DNA of 64,000 nucleotides, taken from contig NC_088305.1 in assembly GCF_032854445.1 (NCBI RefSeq), forward strand, positions 27,738,628 through 27,802,627, in the 5' to 3' direction. This document shows, piece by piece, positions 1 through 10,600 of the stretch. Every line of letters begins with the position of its first letter. Within the stretch, counting starts at the first letter, position 1. The notes below the pieces were generated by a model. The model saw only the letters and a program-made list of their open reading frames with translations. It was not told where the DNA came from and searched no databases. Source of the DNA: Liolophura sinensis. Its lineage: Eukaryota > Mollusca > Polyplacophora > Chitonida > Chitonidae. The position numbers and the translations under genes were made by a program.

Positions 1-116
1 CAAGACTTTTGTATAACATTTCACAATGTCTTTTTCATACTAAATTTTATATATAAAAAAAAATATATTCAGCTTTGAGTTTGTAGTTTATTTTTTGGAT
101 TTTCTTAAACCTAATT

Positions 117-334
117 AATTTATTTATTTGATTGCATGGCGTTTTACGCCGTACTGAAGAATATTTCACTTATACAATGGCAACCAGCATTATGGTAGGA
201 GGAAACCCACGACCATCCAAAGGTTGCTGGAAGACCTTGACGTGGACATGAACTCACAGTGACCCTTCCGTAGGAGGCTCCTGGATCATTGCTCCATGCT
301 GGCTTGCTAACGCCCTCAGCCACGGAGGTCCCAC
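117..334 (-). mobile_element. tRNA-derived SINE, family A
   Basis: Read on plus it starts with the (ATTT)n tail and the TTTTACGCCGTACT core, and ends in a tRNA-like head (CCACGGAGG). The element's sense strand is therefore minus. Confidence 0.75.
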
Positions 335-1018
335 TAATTAATTAATTATATTAGTACTTCTAAGTCTACTTACCTTTTGCTCATTCGTAAGTCACTTCTA
401 CCTTGTAACATTTTTTTTTTATAAAATAAACGAGTTTTGGAGGTAAGAGATCCCGCTTGACATTGCCTAGAATTGTAGAGCTTTTCCATCGGATTGTAAC
501 ACTTTTTTCAGTCCAACTTCCAACTAATCTTGGTTGACCTTCTGGGCTACACATTTCAACACAAAGCAACAACTTAAATCCAACTGAATCACTCATGGAT
601 ATCTTGTACATGTGAAATCTTCTGGGTAAAAACCTTTGTTGGTTTTTGACCTGTTTACCAGCATTGCCTAATGTTGTGAAAGCTGCATGTTACCTTCATG
701 ACTTTGTACTCATGACTCCCTCCCCCCACCTTCTCACCTTTCTACCTCCCATTGTACTTTGGAATCTCATGTCATGCAAATAATGAGCAGACATTATGGG
801 CAGTCAGTACCAAGCTCATAAACCTCGGACCTCAGAGACAGACACAGATGAACTCTGCCCTGTTTATGAACTGTTTCTGCATTTATGTAGTCATCGTTTG
901 AACATAACCTGGATTGTCCACACAGAGTTTGACTTACTTATTAGGTTGGTGCTATACGCTGTACCGTACCGAATAAACCAGTCGTGCCAAAAAAAAAACA
1001 GATTTCCCTGTGTAAACT

Positions 1019-1395
1019 TGAGGGCCTTGAGAAAACGACAGGGCCCTGAGTAAACCAGAGGACCCTGAGAAAACTAGATTGCCCCGAGTAAACCAGAGGG
1101 CCAAGAAAACCAGAGGCCCTGAGTAAACCAGAGGACCCTGAGAAAACCAGAGTGCCCTGAGTAAACCAGAGGGCCAAGAAAACCAGAGAACCCTGAGAAA
1201 ACCAGAGGGCCAAGAAAACCAGAGGCCCTGAGAAAACCAGAGGGCCAAGAAAACCAGAGGCCCTGAGAAAACCAGAGTGCCCTGAGTAAACCAGAGGGCC
1301 AATAAAACCAGATAGCCCTGAGAAAACCAGAAGGCACCGGGTAAACCGGAGTGCCCCGAGTAAACCAGAGTGCCCCGAGTAAACCAGAGTAACCG
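1019..1395. repeat. Minisatellite, ~20-24 bp units
   Basis: Units of the type CCAGAGGGCCCTGAGTAAA or CCAGAGGCCAAGAAAA repeat about 16 times. The same array resumes at the right edge of the N gap (5596 on). Confidence 0.85.
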
Positions 1396-1461
1396 TACTT
1401 CATCAGAAGTCTATGTACTTGTATATACATGTCCTTGTGTTGCTCACCACCTGAATTTGAG

Positions 1462-1710
1462 GGTGTTCATCTTTTGAGTTTAGAGCTTTTCATGTTTCGA
1501 GTTTGTGGGTTTTCATCACCCAAGTTTTGTTCATCGTTTTTGTTCATCATATAGGTTTGGGGTGTTCGTCAGAGAGTGGGGTGTGTGCATCATCCAAATT
1601 AGCCAGTTTTCATTATCTTTGGGAGTGTTCATCACATGAGTTTGGGGATCTTTATTATCTCAGCGTTCTTCATCATGTCTGTTTGACATTGTTCATCATC
1701 TGAGTCTGGG
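1462..1710. repeat. Degenerate GTTCATCA-type repeats (copy A)
   Basis: Loosely repeated units around GTGTTCATCATCTGAGTTTG, irregular spacing of about 25-35 bp. The matching copy is at 5685-5925. Confidence 0.55.
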
Positions 1711-3454
1711 ATTCTATTTACAATGCAGTCACATTTTCATGGTGCAATTTGTCGCATAAACATATCAAAGACAACCACTAGAATGAAATTCCTCACCGTC
1801 TATGACAAATCATGAGAATGCAGCTTTAAAGAAGCTTAAGGTGAAGACAATGAATGCAACGTTTTAAGTTAATTAACTTATAATGACATAACCATTTCTT
1901 AATCACCAGCACAGCGTATTTAATATGCCTAATTATATACACCCAAATGTATAGAGACATTATACATAGATAGCAAAGCATACAAACTCAAGATTTCAAA
2001 ATGCCCCAGGAAATCATTACATCTTTCATTCATATACAATGCATGTGTAGTCTGAAGAATTTGACAAATGTTCTTCTAAAATGACAACTCATCCACAAAT
2101 AGATTCTTAAAACTTTTCAAGTGTAAATAAGGAAATATCAGATGAAATAACAGTGGTTATAGTATGGAGTGCACATCACAACTATTATCTTAGAGAAAAC
2201 TGAATTATCATAGCGATTTCCAGCACACGTCAGTAAGACAATATCACTCATTCAGGCCTGTCAAACTCTGAATCGATGAAATCAAAAGGCCAAAGGGAAA
2301 TTCAAAAATTTTCAGCTTTTGCTTCTAAACTGCATGACAACTGTCCATCACATAGAGAGTGCCATCTTTGTATTTGTACTGCAGACGACAATGACACAGT
2401 GATGCCATTTGGCGCAGCTAAGCGAAAGATGAATTCTCATTGGCTAAAATTCCTGATAAGGTTGCTGTCATGTTTTATTAGGCTCAGAGGTGGCTATCAC
2501 TGCCTGCTAACTATTCCGCGTAATCTTAAATAGTTTATTTTCATTGTAGTTCAAGGTCAAACGCAAGAATCTGACCATAACTCACAAACTGTAGACAGAA
2601 TATAGGGAGAGGTCATCAAAACCCCTAGCTAGGCATTTTTAGAGGGGTGTTGCATCTTGCCCCTAAAATGTGCACCCTGCCTGTTTTTTTGTCAGACACA
2701 ATGTTAATAGATAGGCAGTGGAAACTGCCACCCAGGTCATTTCTTGAGGACTGTACCTTTGCATTCTGCCCCTTTTGATTTCTAGTTAGGGGCCTGTCAT
2801 CCCAAACATTAATATTTAGAGGACCAGATTCTCAATAATTTCAATAATTAAGACTACAATTGTAATTAAGATTTCAATTAAGACTTCAATTGTAAACTAC
2901 TAGTACTACAATTCCGTTTCGATAAAGAATGTCATTGTGATGTAAGTACACACGCACTCAGTATATGAACATATTTCACAGATCTGCTCCACTGTGCCTT
3001 GAACTGAAGTGACGCCACCCACAGATGTAGATTCTACATGAGCATTTAAGCATTGTCTTAGATGAAGTCTTTGGTCTGATAAAGTTGGATAATATAACCT
3101 ATTAACAGATGTCTTCATAGTGTTAAAAGCACTGTGCCCTGTATCTCACAGCATGCACTATACAAGAACCGACAAACAACATTTCTTGGCTGCATCAATA
3201 TGCTTCATATACTTCAAACTAAAAATATGTCCAATCTCAAACTAAAAAATGATCTCATTTTAGACACACTGACAAAATACAATACTGAAGGATACCATTA
3301 CATACAGAAAAACAAATCATGTTCAAATTTTAAAATTTAGAACAATTCAAACTTAAAACAGGGTTTAAAAATAGAAGAAAAATAAACATGTCATTTCACA
3401 AAATTAATAGATAGTTGATTTTTCAAAACGATATTGGCTCAAATTTGAAAAGAC

Positions 3455-4873
3455 TTATCTGCTACGACTTCTATACCTTGAACGTCCATTACGAGCTGGG
3501 CTAGATTGAGGAGATCGCCTTGGTTTGTACTTTTGCTGATTTTTGGCATAACTGTTAATTTTTCTAGACATATCATGTTCACTGTCACTACTATCAGAGT
3601 CCCGTTTACGCTTCTCTCTCTGTCTCCTGTCTTGTCTCGCTTGCTTAACGCCCCTATCAATAGAAGAGTCTGAGTCCCGTCGTTGCCTTCTAGGTTTTTC
3701 AACAGAGCTGGAATCTCTTTGCTGCCTTCTGGGTTTTTCAACAGAGCTGGAATCCCTCCGTTGCCTTCTGGATTTTTCAACAGAGCTGGAATCCCTCTGT
3801 TGCCTTCTGGATTTTTCAACAGAGCTGGAATCCCTCCGCTGCCTTCTGGATTTTTCAACAGAGCTGGAATCCCTCTGTTGCTTTCTGGATTTTTCAACAG
3901 AACTAGAGTCCCTTTTTTTCCTTCTGGGAATTTCAACTGAGTCCTTACGTGACTGCCTTGGATTTTCAAAAGAACTAGAATCCCTCCCTTGCCTTCTGGA
4001 TTTCTCCACAGAATCTCTTCTCTGCTTTTTGTCTCTGGCCGTTTCCTCAGCATACCTTTTGTCCCGCCCTCGCTCTCTTGTCTCATTTGAAGATGAATTT
4101 CTTCGGTGTTTTCCATACTTCTCTACAGATTGTCTCCCTTGAGGATCTCGCCTGGCGTTATTATGAGAACTCCTAGGATGGGAAAGCGTCATGTCACGTC
4201 TATGTCTGTCATCATGATGCTGACCACCACTTCTACTTCTTTCTCTTTTCCTCTGGAATTCTTCTCCATCAGACTCTACAACAACATGAACAACACGAAC
4301 TTAATTTACTTATTTATTGCCAGGAGTCTCTCACCAATGCGGCCGCTGTGAGTTCAAGTCCAGCTCATGCTGGCTTCCTCTCAGCAACCTGCAGATAGTC
4401 GTGGGTTTCCCCCGGGCTCTGCCTGGTTTCCAACCACCATAATGCTGGCCACCGTCGTATAAGTGAAATATTCTTGAGTAAGGCGTAAAACACCAATCAA
4501 ATAAATAAATGAATACTTATTTATTAATCTCACTGTTGCTGAATTGGGGCTGAACACTGTACAAAAAAATATTTCAGTCATACGATGACAGTGAGTTACA
4601 TGCATGGAGGAAAACAGAGAATTAGACTAGATTTTGGAGGTTGCAAGGTACCCTTATACTATACCCTTTAGGGCCATTTTGGCTCAAAATGAAGAGTTCT
4701 GTGAGAAGCTAGTCACAAGTCCAAAACCTTTGGGGTTTGATGTGAAGTGAGTGGCACATATAAAGTTATCTCACCTGAGTCAGATTGTGAGTCACTGGAA
4801 GACTCTGAAGATTCCCTTTCGATTCGGCGTTTTGACTTCTTGGATTTGCGAGACTTCCCTTTAACATCTTGGT
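3455..4873 (-). CDS. CIR1: Second copy of CIR1 terminal exons 9 and 10 (distal, intact frame)
   Basis: Exons 4873-4775 and 4275-3455 repeat the last two CIR1 exons about 4.2 kb further downstream. Exon 9 has the same length (99 nt). Exon 10 keeps the same six RDSSSVEK-type repeats but ends [13 protein letters not shown]-stop, whereas the proximal copy has an extra T in the coding strand and ends ARNWTFKV-stop. If joined to exons 1-8 this version would give 554 aa. The arginine-serine ending fits the RS-like tail better, so it is probably the ancestral reading frame. No copy of exon 8 lies next to it because an N gap interrupts. It is probably the other allele of the same locus misplaced by assembly and not a second gene. 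A real tandem duplication is the alternative. Confidence 0.85.
4319..4515 (+). mobile_element. SINE family A in last CIR1 intron (copy A)
   Basis: Truncated in the tRNA-like head but with the B-box-like GAGTTCAAGTCC, body and (AATA)n tail on plus. It lies within about 50 bp of the exon 10 acceptor, on the upstream side in gene orientation. Confidence 0.8.
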
Positions 4874-4964
4874 CTGTTAACAGAAAGAATTTGATTTCAA
4901 AACAACTTCAAAATGCATTATCTTCAGTGACACAGGTAAACTTTTTGCAGTGCCCAAGGTTCTA

Positions 4965-5395
4965 AGATTTAAGGTTAAGTGGCCAGAGGAAACACCGCAG
5001 AGGGGTATGCTCACCCACCTGAATCACTGCCAGCTTTTGTGTGTTTGTAAGAGTGTAAAATTTGAGGTCAGGTAGACAGAGGAAACACTGCACCATGCTA
5101 TGCTCATCCACCTGTATCACTGCTACCTCTTCTGTGCTTGTACGAGTGTAAAATGTGATGTCATGTGGACAGAGGAAAGATTGCACCATGCTAATTCTTC
5201 TATGTTTGTAAGAGTGTAAAATTTGATGTCAGGTGGACAGAGGCAAGATTGCACCATGCTAACTCTTCTATGTTTGTAAGAGTGTAAAATTTGCATTTGG
5301 GTGGAAAGGAAACACTGTAGAAGGCTATGCTCACCCACCTGAATCACTGCTACCTTTATCTGTGTTTGTAAGAGTGTAAAATTTGAGGTCAGGAG
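4965..5395. repeat. CIR1 exon-8 donor minisatellite, left copy (cut by gap)
   Basis: Start of the same array as 9167-10270: units with CACCCACCTGAATCACTGC and TTTGTAAGAGTGTAAAATTT. It is interrupted by the N gap. Confidence 0.85.
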
Positions 5396-5595
5396 NNNNN
5401 NNNNNNNNNNNNNNNNNNNNNNNNNNNNNNNNNNNNNNNNNNNNNNNNNNNNNNNNNNNNNNNNNNNNNNNNNNNNNNNNNNNNNNNNNNNNNNNNNNNN
5501 NNNNNNNNNNNNNNNNNNNNNNNNNNNNNNNNNNNNNNNNNNNNNNNNNNNNNNNNNNNNNNNNNNNNNNNNNNNNNNNNNNNNNNNNNNNNNNN
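5396..5595. other. Assembly gap of 200 Ns
   Basis: An uninterrupted run of exactly 200 N. The round number suggests a default scaffolding spacer and not a measured distance. Both flanks are low-complexity tandem repeats: the CIR1 donor array on the left and the CAGAG/CCCTGAG minisatellite on the right. Confidence 0.99.
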
Positions 5596-5684
5596 AACCC
5601 CGAGTAAATCAGAGTAACCGTACTTCACCAGAAGTCCTATGTACTTGTATATACATGTCCTTGTGTTGCTCACCACCTGAATTT

Positions 5685-5925
5685 GAGGGTGTTCATCTTT
5701 TAGAGCTTTTCATGTTTCGAGTTTGTGGGTATTCATCACCCCAAGTTTTGTTCATCGTTTTTGTTCATCATATAGGTTTGGGGTGTTCGTCAGAGAGTGG
5801 GGTGAGTGCATCATCCGATTTAGCCAGTTTTCATTATCTTTGGGAGTGTTCATCGCATGAGTTTGGGGATCTTTATTATCTCAGTGTTCATCATGTCAGT
5901 TTGATATTGTTCATCATCTGAGTCT
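5685..5925. repeat. Degenerate GTTCATCA-type repeats (copy B)
   Basis: Duplicate of 1462-1710, with small indels. Confidence 0.55.
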
Positions 5926-7670
5926 GGGATTCTATTTACAATGCAGTCACATTTTCATGGTGCAATTTGTCCCATAAACATATCAAAGACAACCACTAGA
6001 ATGAAATTTTTACACCGTCTATGACACATCATGAGAATGCAGCTTTAAAGAAGCTTAAGATGAAGACAATGAATGCAATGTTTTAAGTTAATTAACTTAT
6101 AATGACATAACCATTTCTTAATCACCAGCACAGCGTATTTAATATGCCTAATTATATACACCCAAATGTATAGAGACATTATACATAGATAGCAAAGCAT
6201 ACATACTCAAGATTTCAAAATGCCCCAGGAAATCATTACATCTTTCATTCTTCATGCATGTGCAGTCTGAAGAATTTGACAAATGTTCTTCTAAAATGAC
6301 AACCCATTCACAAATTGATTCTTCAAACTTTTCAAGTGTAAATAAGGAAATATCAGATGAAATAACAGTGGTTATAGTATGGAGTGCACATCACAACTAT
6401 TATCTTAGAGACAACTGAATTATCATAGCGATTTCCAGCACACGTCAGTAAGACAATATCACTCATTCAGGCCTATCAAACTCTGAATCGATGAAATCAA
6501 AAGGCCAAAGGGAAATTCAAAAATTTTCAGTTTTTGCTTCTAAACTTTATGACAATTGTCCATCACATAGAGAGTGCCATCTTTGTATTTGTACTCCAGA
6601 CGACAATGACACAGTGATGCCATTTGGCGTAGCTAAGCGAAAGATGAATTCTCATTGGCTAAAATTCCTGATAAGGTTGCTGTCATGTTTTATTAGGCTC
6701 AGAGGTGGCTATCACTGCCTGCTAACTATTCCGCGTAATCTTAAATAGTTTATTTTCATTGTAGTTCAAGGTCAAACGCAAGAATCTGACCATAACTCAC
6801 AAACTGTTGACAGAATATAGGGAGAGGTCATCAAAACCCCTAGCTAGGCATTTTTAGAGGGGTGTTGCATCTTGCCCCTAAAATGTGCACCCTGCCTGTT
6901 TTTTTGTCAGACACAATGTTAATAGATAGGCAGTGGAAACTGCCACCCAGGTCATTTCTTGAGGACTGTGCCTTTGCATTCTGCCCCTTTTGATTTCTAG
7001 TTAGGGGCCTGTCATCCCAAACATTAATATTTAGAGGACCAGATTCTCAATAATTTCAATAATTAAGACTACAATTGTAATTAAGATTTCAATTGTAAAC
7101 TACTAGTACTACAATTCCGTTTCGATAAAGAACGTCATTGTGATGTAAGTACACACGCACTCAGTATATGAACCTATTTCACAGATCTGCTCCACTGTGC
7201 CTTGAACTGAAGTGACGCCACCCACAGATGTAGATTCTACATGAGCATTTAAGCATTGTCTTAGATGAAGTCTTTGGTCTGATAAAGTTGGACAGTATAA
7301 CCTATTAACAGATGTCTTCATAGTGTTAAAAGCACTGTGCCCTGTATCTCACAGCATGCACTATACAAGAATCGACAAACAACATTTCTTGGCTGCATCA
7401 ATATGCTTCATATACTTCAAACCAAAAATATGTCCAATCTCAAACTAAAAATGATCTCATTTTAGACACACTGACAAAATACAATACTGAAGGATACCAT
7501 TACATACAGAAAAACAAATCATGTTCAAATTTTAAAATTTAGAACAATTCAAACTTAAAACATGGTTTAAAAATAGAAGAAAAATAAACGTCATTTCACA
7601 AAATTAATAGATAGTTGATTTTTCAAAACGATATTGGCTCAAATTTGAAAAGACTTATCTGCTACGACTT

Positions 7671-10600
7671 CTATACCTTGAACGTCCAATTACGAGCTGG
7701 GCTAGATTGAGGAGATCGCCTTGGTTTGTACTTTTGCTGATTTTTGGCATAACTGTTAATTTTTCTAGACATATCATGTTCACTGTCACTACTATCAGAG
7801 TCCCGTCTACGCTTCTCTCTCTGTCTTCTGTCTTGTCTCGCTTGCTTAACGCCCCTATCAATAGAAGAGTCTGAGTCCCGTCGTTGCCTTCTAGGTTTTT
7901 CAACAGAGCTGGAATCTCTTTGCTGCCTTCTGGGTTTTTCAACAGAGCTGGAATCCCTCCGTTGCCTTCTGGGTTTTTCAACAGAGCTGGAATCCCTCCG
8001 TTGCCTTCTGGATTTTTCAACAGAGCTGGAATCCCTCCGCTGCCTTCTGGATTTTTCAACAGAGCTGGAATCCCTCTGTTGCTTTCTGGATTTTTCAACA
8101 GAACTAGAGTCCCTTCTTTTCCTTCTGGGAATTTCAACCGAGTCCTTACGTGACTGCCTTGGATTTTCAAAAGAACTAGAATCCCTCCCTTGCCTTCTGG
8201 ATTTCTCCACAGAATCTCTTCTCTGCTTTTTGTCCCTGGCCGTTTCCTCAGCATACCTTTCGTCCCGCCCTCGCTCTCTTGTCTCATTAGAAGATGAATT
8301 TCTTCGGTGTTTTCCATACTTCTCTACAGATTGTCTCCCTTGAGGATCTCGCCTGGCGTTATTATGAGAACTCCCAGGATGGGAAAGCGTCATGTCACGT
8401 CTATGTCTGTCATCATGATGCTGACCACCACTTCTACTTCTTTCTCTTTTCCTCTGGAATTCTTCTCCATCAGACTCTACAACAACATGGACAACACAAA
8501 CTTAATTTACTTATTTATTCCCAGGAGTCTCTCACCAATGCGGCCGCTGTGAGTTCAAGTCCAGCTTATGCTGGCTTCCTCTCAGCAACCTGTGGATGGT
8601 CGTGGGTTTCCCCCGGGCTCTGCCTGGTTTCCAACCACCATAATGCTGGCCGTCGTCGTATAAGTGAAACAATCTTGAGTAGGGCGTAAAACACCAATCA
8701 AATAAATAAATAAATATTTATTTATTAATCTGACTGTTGATGAACTGGGGCTGAACACTGTACAAAAAAATATTTCAGTCATACGATGACAGTGAGTTAC
8801 ATGCATGGAGGAAAAACAGAGAATTAGACTAGATTTTGGAGGTTGCAAGGTACCCTTATACTATACCCTTTAGGGCCATTTTGGCTCAAAATGAAGAGTT
8901 CTGTGAGAAGCTAGTCACAAGTCCAAAACCTTTGGGGTTTGATGTGAAGTGAGTGGCACATATAAAGTTATCTCACCTGAGTCAGATTGTGAGTCACTGG
9001 AAGACTCTGAAGATTCCCTTTCGATTCGACGTTTCGACTTTTTGGATTTGCGAGACTTCCCTTTAACATCTTGGTCTGTTAACAGAAAGAATTTGATTTC
9101 AAAACGACTTCAAAATGCATTATCTTCAGTGACACAGGTAAACTTTTTGCAGTGCCCAAGGTTCTAAGATTTAAGGTTAAGTGGCCAGAGAAAACACCGC
9201 AGAGGGGTATGCTCACCCACCTGAATCACTGCCAGCTTTTGTGTGTTTGTAAGAAAGTAAAATTTGAGGTCAGGTAGACAGAGGAAACATTGCACCATGC
9301 TATGCTCACCCACCTGTATCACTGCAACCTCTTCTGTGCTTGTACGAGTGTAAAATTTGATGTCACGTGGACAGAGGAAAGATTGCACCATGCTAACTCC
9401 TCTATGTTTGTAAGAGTGTAAAATTTGCAGTTGAGTGGAAAGGAAACACTGTAGAAGGCTATGCTCACCCACCTGAATCACTGCCAGCTTTTGTGTGTTT
9501 GTAAGAGTGTAAAATTTGAGGTCAGGTAGACAGAGGAAACACTGCACCATGCTATGCTCATCTACCTGTATCACTGCAACCTCTTCTGTGCTTGTACGAG
9601 TGTAAAATTTGATGTCAGGTGGACAGAGGAAAGATTGCACCATGCTAACTCTTCTACGTTTGTAAGAGTGTAAAATTTGATGTCAGGTGGCCAGAGGAAA
9701 GATTGCACCATGCTAACTCTTCTATGTTTGAAAGAGTGTAAAATTTGCATTTGGGTGAAAAGGAAACACTGTAGAAGGCTATGCTCACCCACCTGAATCA
9801 CTGCTACCTTTATCTGTGTTTGTAAGAGTGTAAAATTTGAGGTCAGGTGGACGAAGGAAACATTCCACCATGCTATGCTCACCCACCTGAATCACAGCAA
9901 CATCTTCTGTGTTTGTAAGAGAGTAAGCTTTAAGGTTAAGTGGCCAGAGGATACACTGCAGAAGGCTATGCTCACCCACCTGTATCACTGCCAGCTTTTG
10001 TGTGTTTGTAAGAGAGTAAGCTTTAAGGTTAAGTGGCCAGAGGATACACTGCAGAAGGCTTCCCTCACCCACCTAAATCACTGCTACCTCTTCTGCATTT
10101 GTAAGAGTGTAAAATTTAAGGTTAAGTGGCCAGAGGATACACTGCAGAAGGCTTCCCTCACCCACCTAAATCACTGCTACCTCTTCTGCATTTGTAAGAG
10201 TGTAAAATTTAAGGTTAAGTGGCCAGAGGAAACATTGCAGAATGCTTCGCTCACCTACCTGAATCACTGCTACCTTTCCTGTGTTTGTGCTTGTGTTTTT
10301 TCTTCCCTTTTTTCTCCGAAGACTTCCCTTTCTGCATCTTGTCAAGCTTTCTGTGACAATGTACAAAAAATTTCAAAACATTGTTTTGAAGAAACTCAAG
10401 TTTCATGAAGTTCTATAAGCTGGAGCATATCAACTTGCATTTCTCAGAAGAGACTGAATGTCACAGAAGAAACATCAAACAGGGATAGCCTAAATGGCTC
10501 CCAAGCTATATGTGTGGTACTGTTTTCTACTTTATAAGTCACCTTTCCAATATCAAATGTTTGTAGCTGGTATCACAAAGCCGATAGAACTTCATCACTA

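Larger units (their letters stand above)
1..3454. other. Non-coding flank downstream of CIR1
   Basis: No gene is recognised. It holds a SINE (117-334), two simple tandem arrays (1019-1395, 1462-1710) and AT-rich sequence, part of which must be CIR1 3' UTR. An 85-codon reading frame at 2276-2533, repeated at 6491-6748, has several replacement differences between copies and no recognisable domain. A 76-codon minus-strand frame at 381-611 is also unassigned. Confidence 0.6.
1373..5395. repeat. Large direct duplication, copy A (left)
   Basis: About 4.0 kb that aligns almost base for base with 5596 to about 9848, at an offset of 4.20-4.22 kb. Small indels and scattered substitutions give visibly a few per cent divergence. 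It contains degenerate GTTCATCA repeats, non-coding sequence, CIR1 exons 10 and 9, a SINE and the start of the exon-8 donor array. The copy runs exactly to the left edge of the N gap. Position 5395 falls in the array at a point matching roughly 9848. Confidence 0.92.
5596..9848. repeat. Large direct duplication, copy B (right)
   Basis: Partner of 1373-5395. It begins exactly at the right edge of the N gap, inside the same minisatellite that ends near 1395 in copy A, and continues without a break into unique CIR1 sequence. The duplicated interval is therefore bounded by the start of the right contig and the end of the left contig. That is the pattern expected when two overlapping allelic contigs are scaffolded end to end instead of merged. 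Confidence 0.92.

Noticed and set aside
381-611. 76-codon minus-strand frame with protein-like composition
   Set aside because: No family recognised and no clear splice borders. Could be an exon of an unknown gene at the left edge, but the sequence alone does not support a call.
952-1430. Long overlapping minus-strand open frames (LWFSQGPLVF-type repeats)
   Set aside because: Produced by the stop-free minisatellite at 1019-1395. No start context, domain or conservation.
2276-2533. 85-codon frame conserved in both duplicate copies (also 6491-6748)
   Set aside because: Conserved only because the segment is duplicated. Several replacement changes, no domain, no splice context.
3683-3940. Plus-strand frame with repeated [11 protein letters not shown]
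   Set aside because: Antisense shadow of the CIR1 RDSSSVEK repeats.
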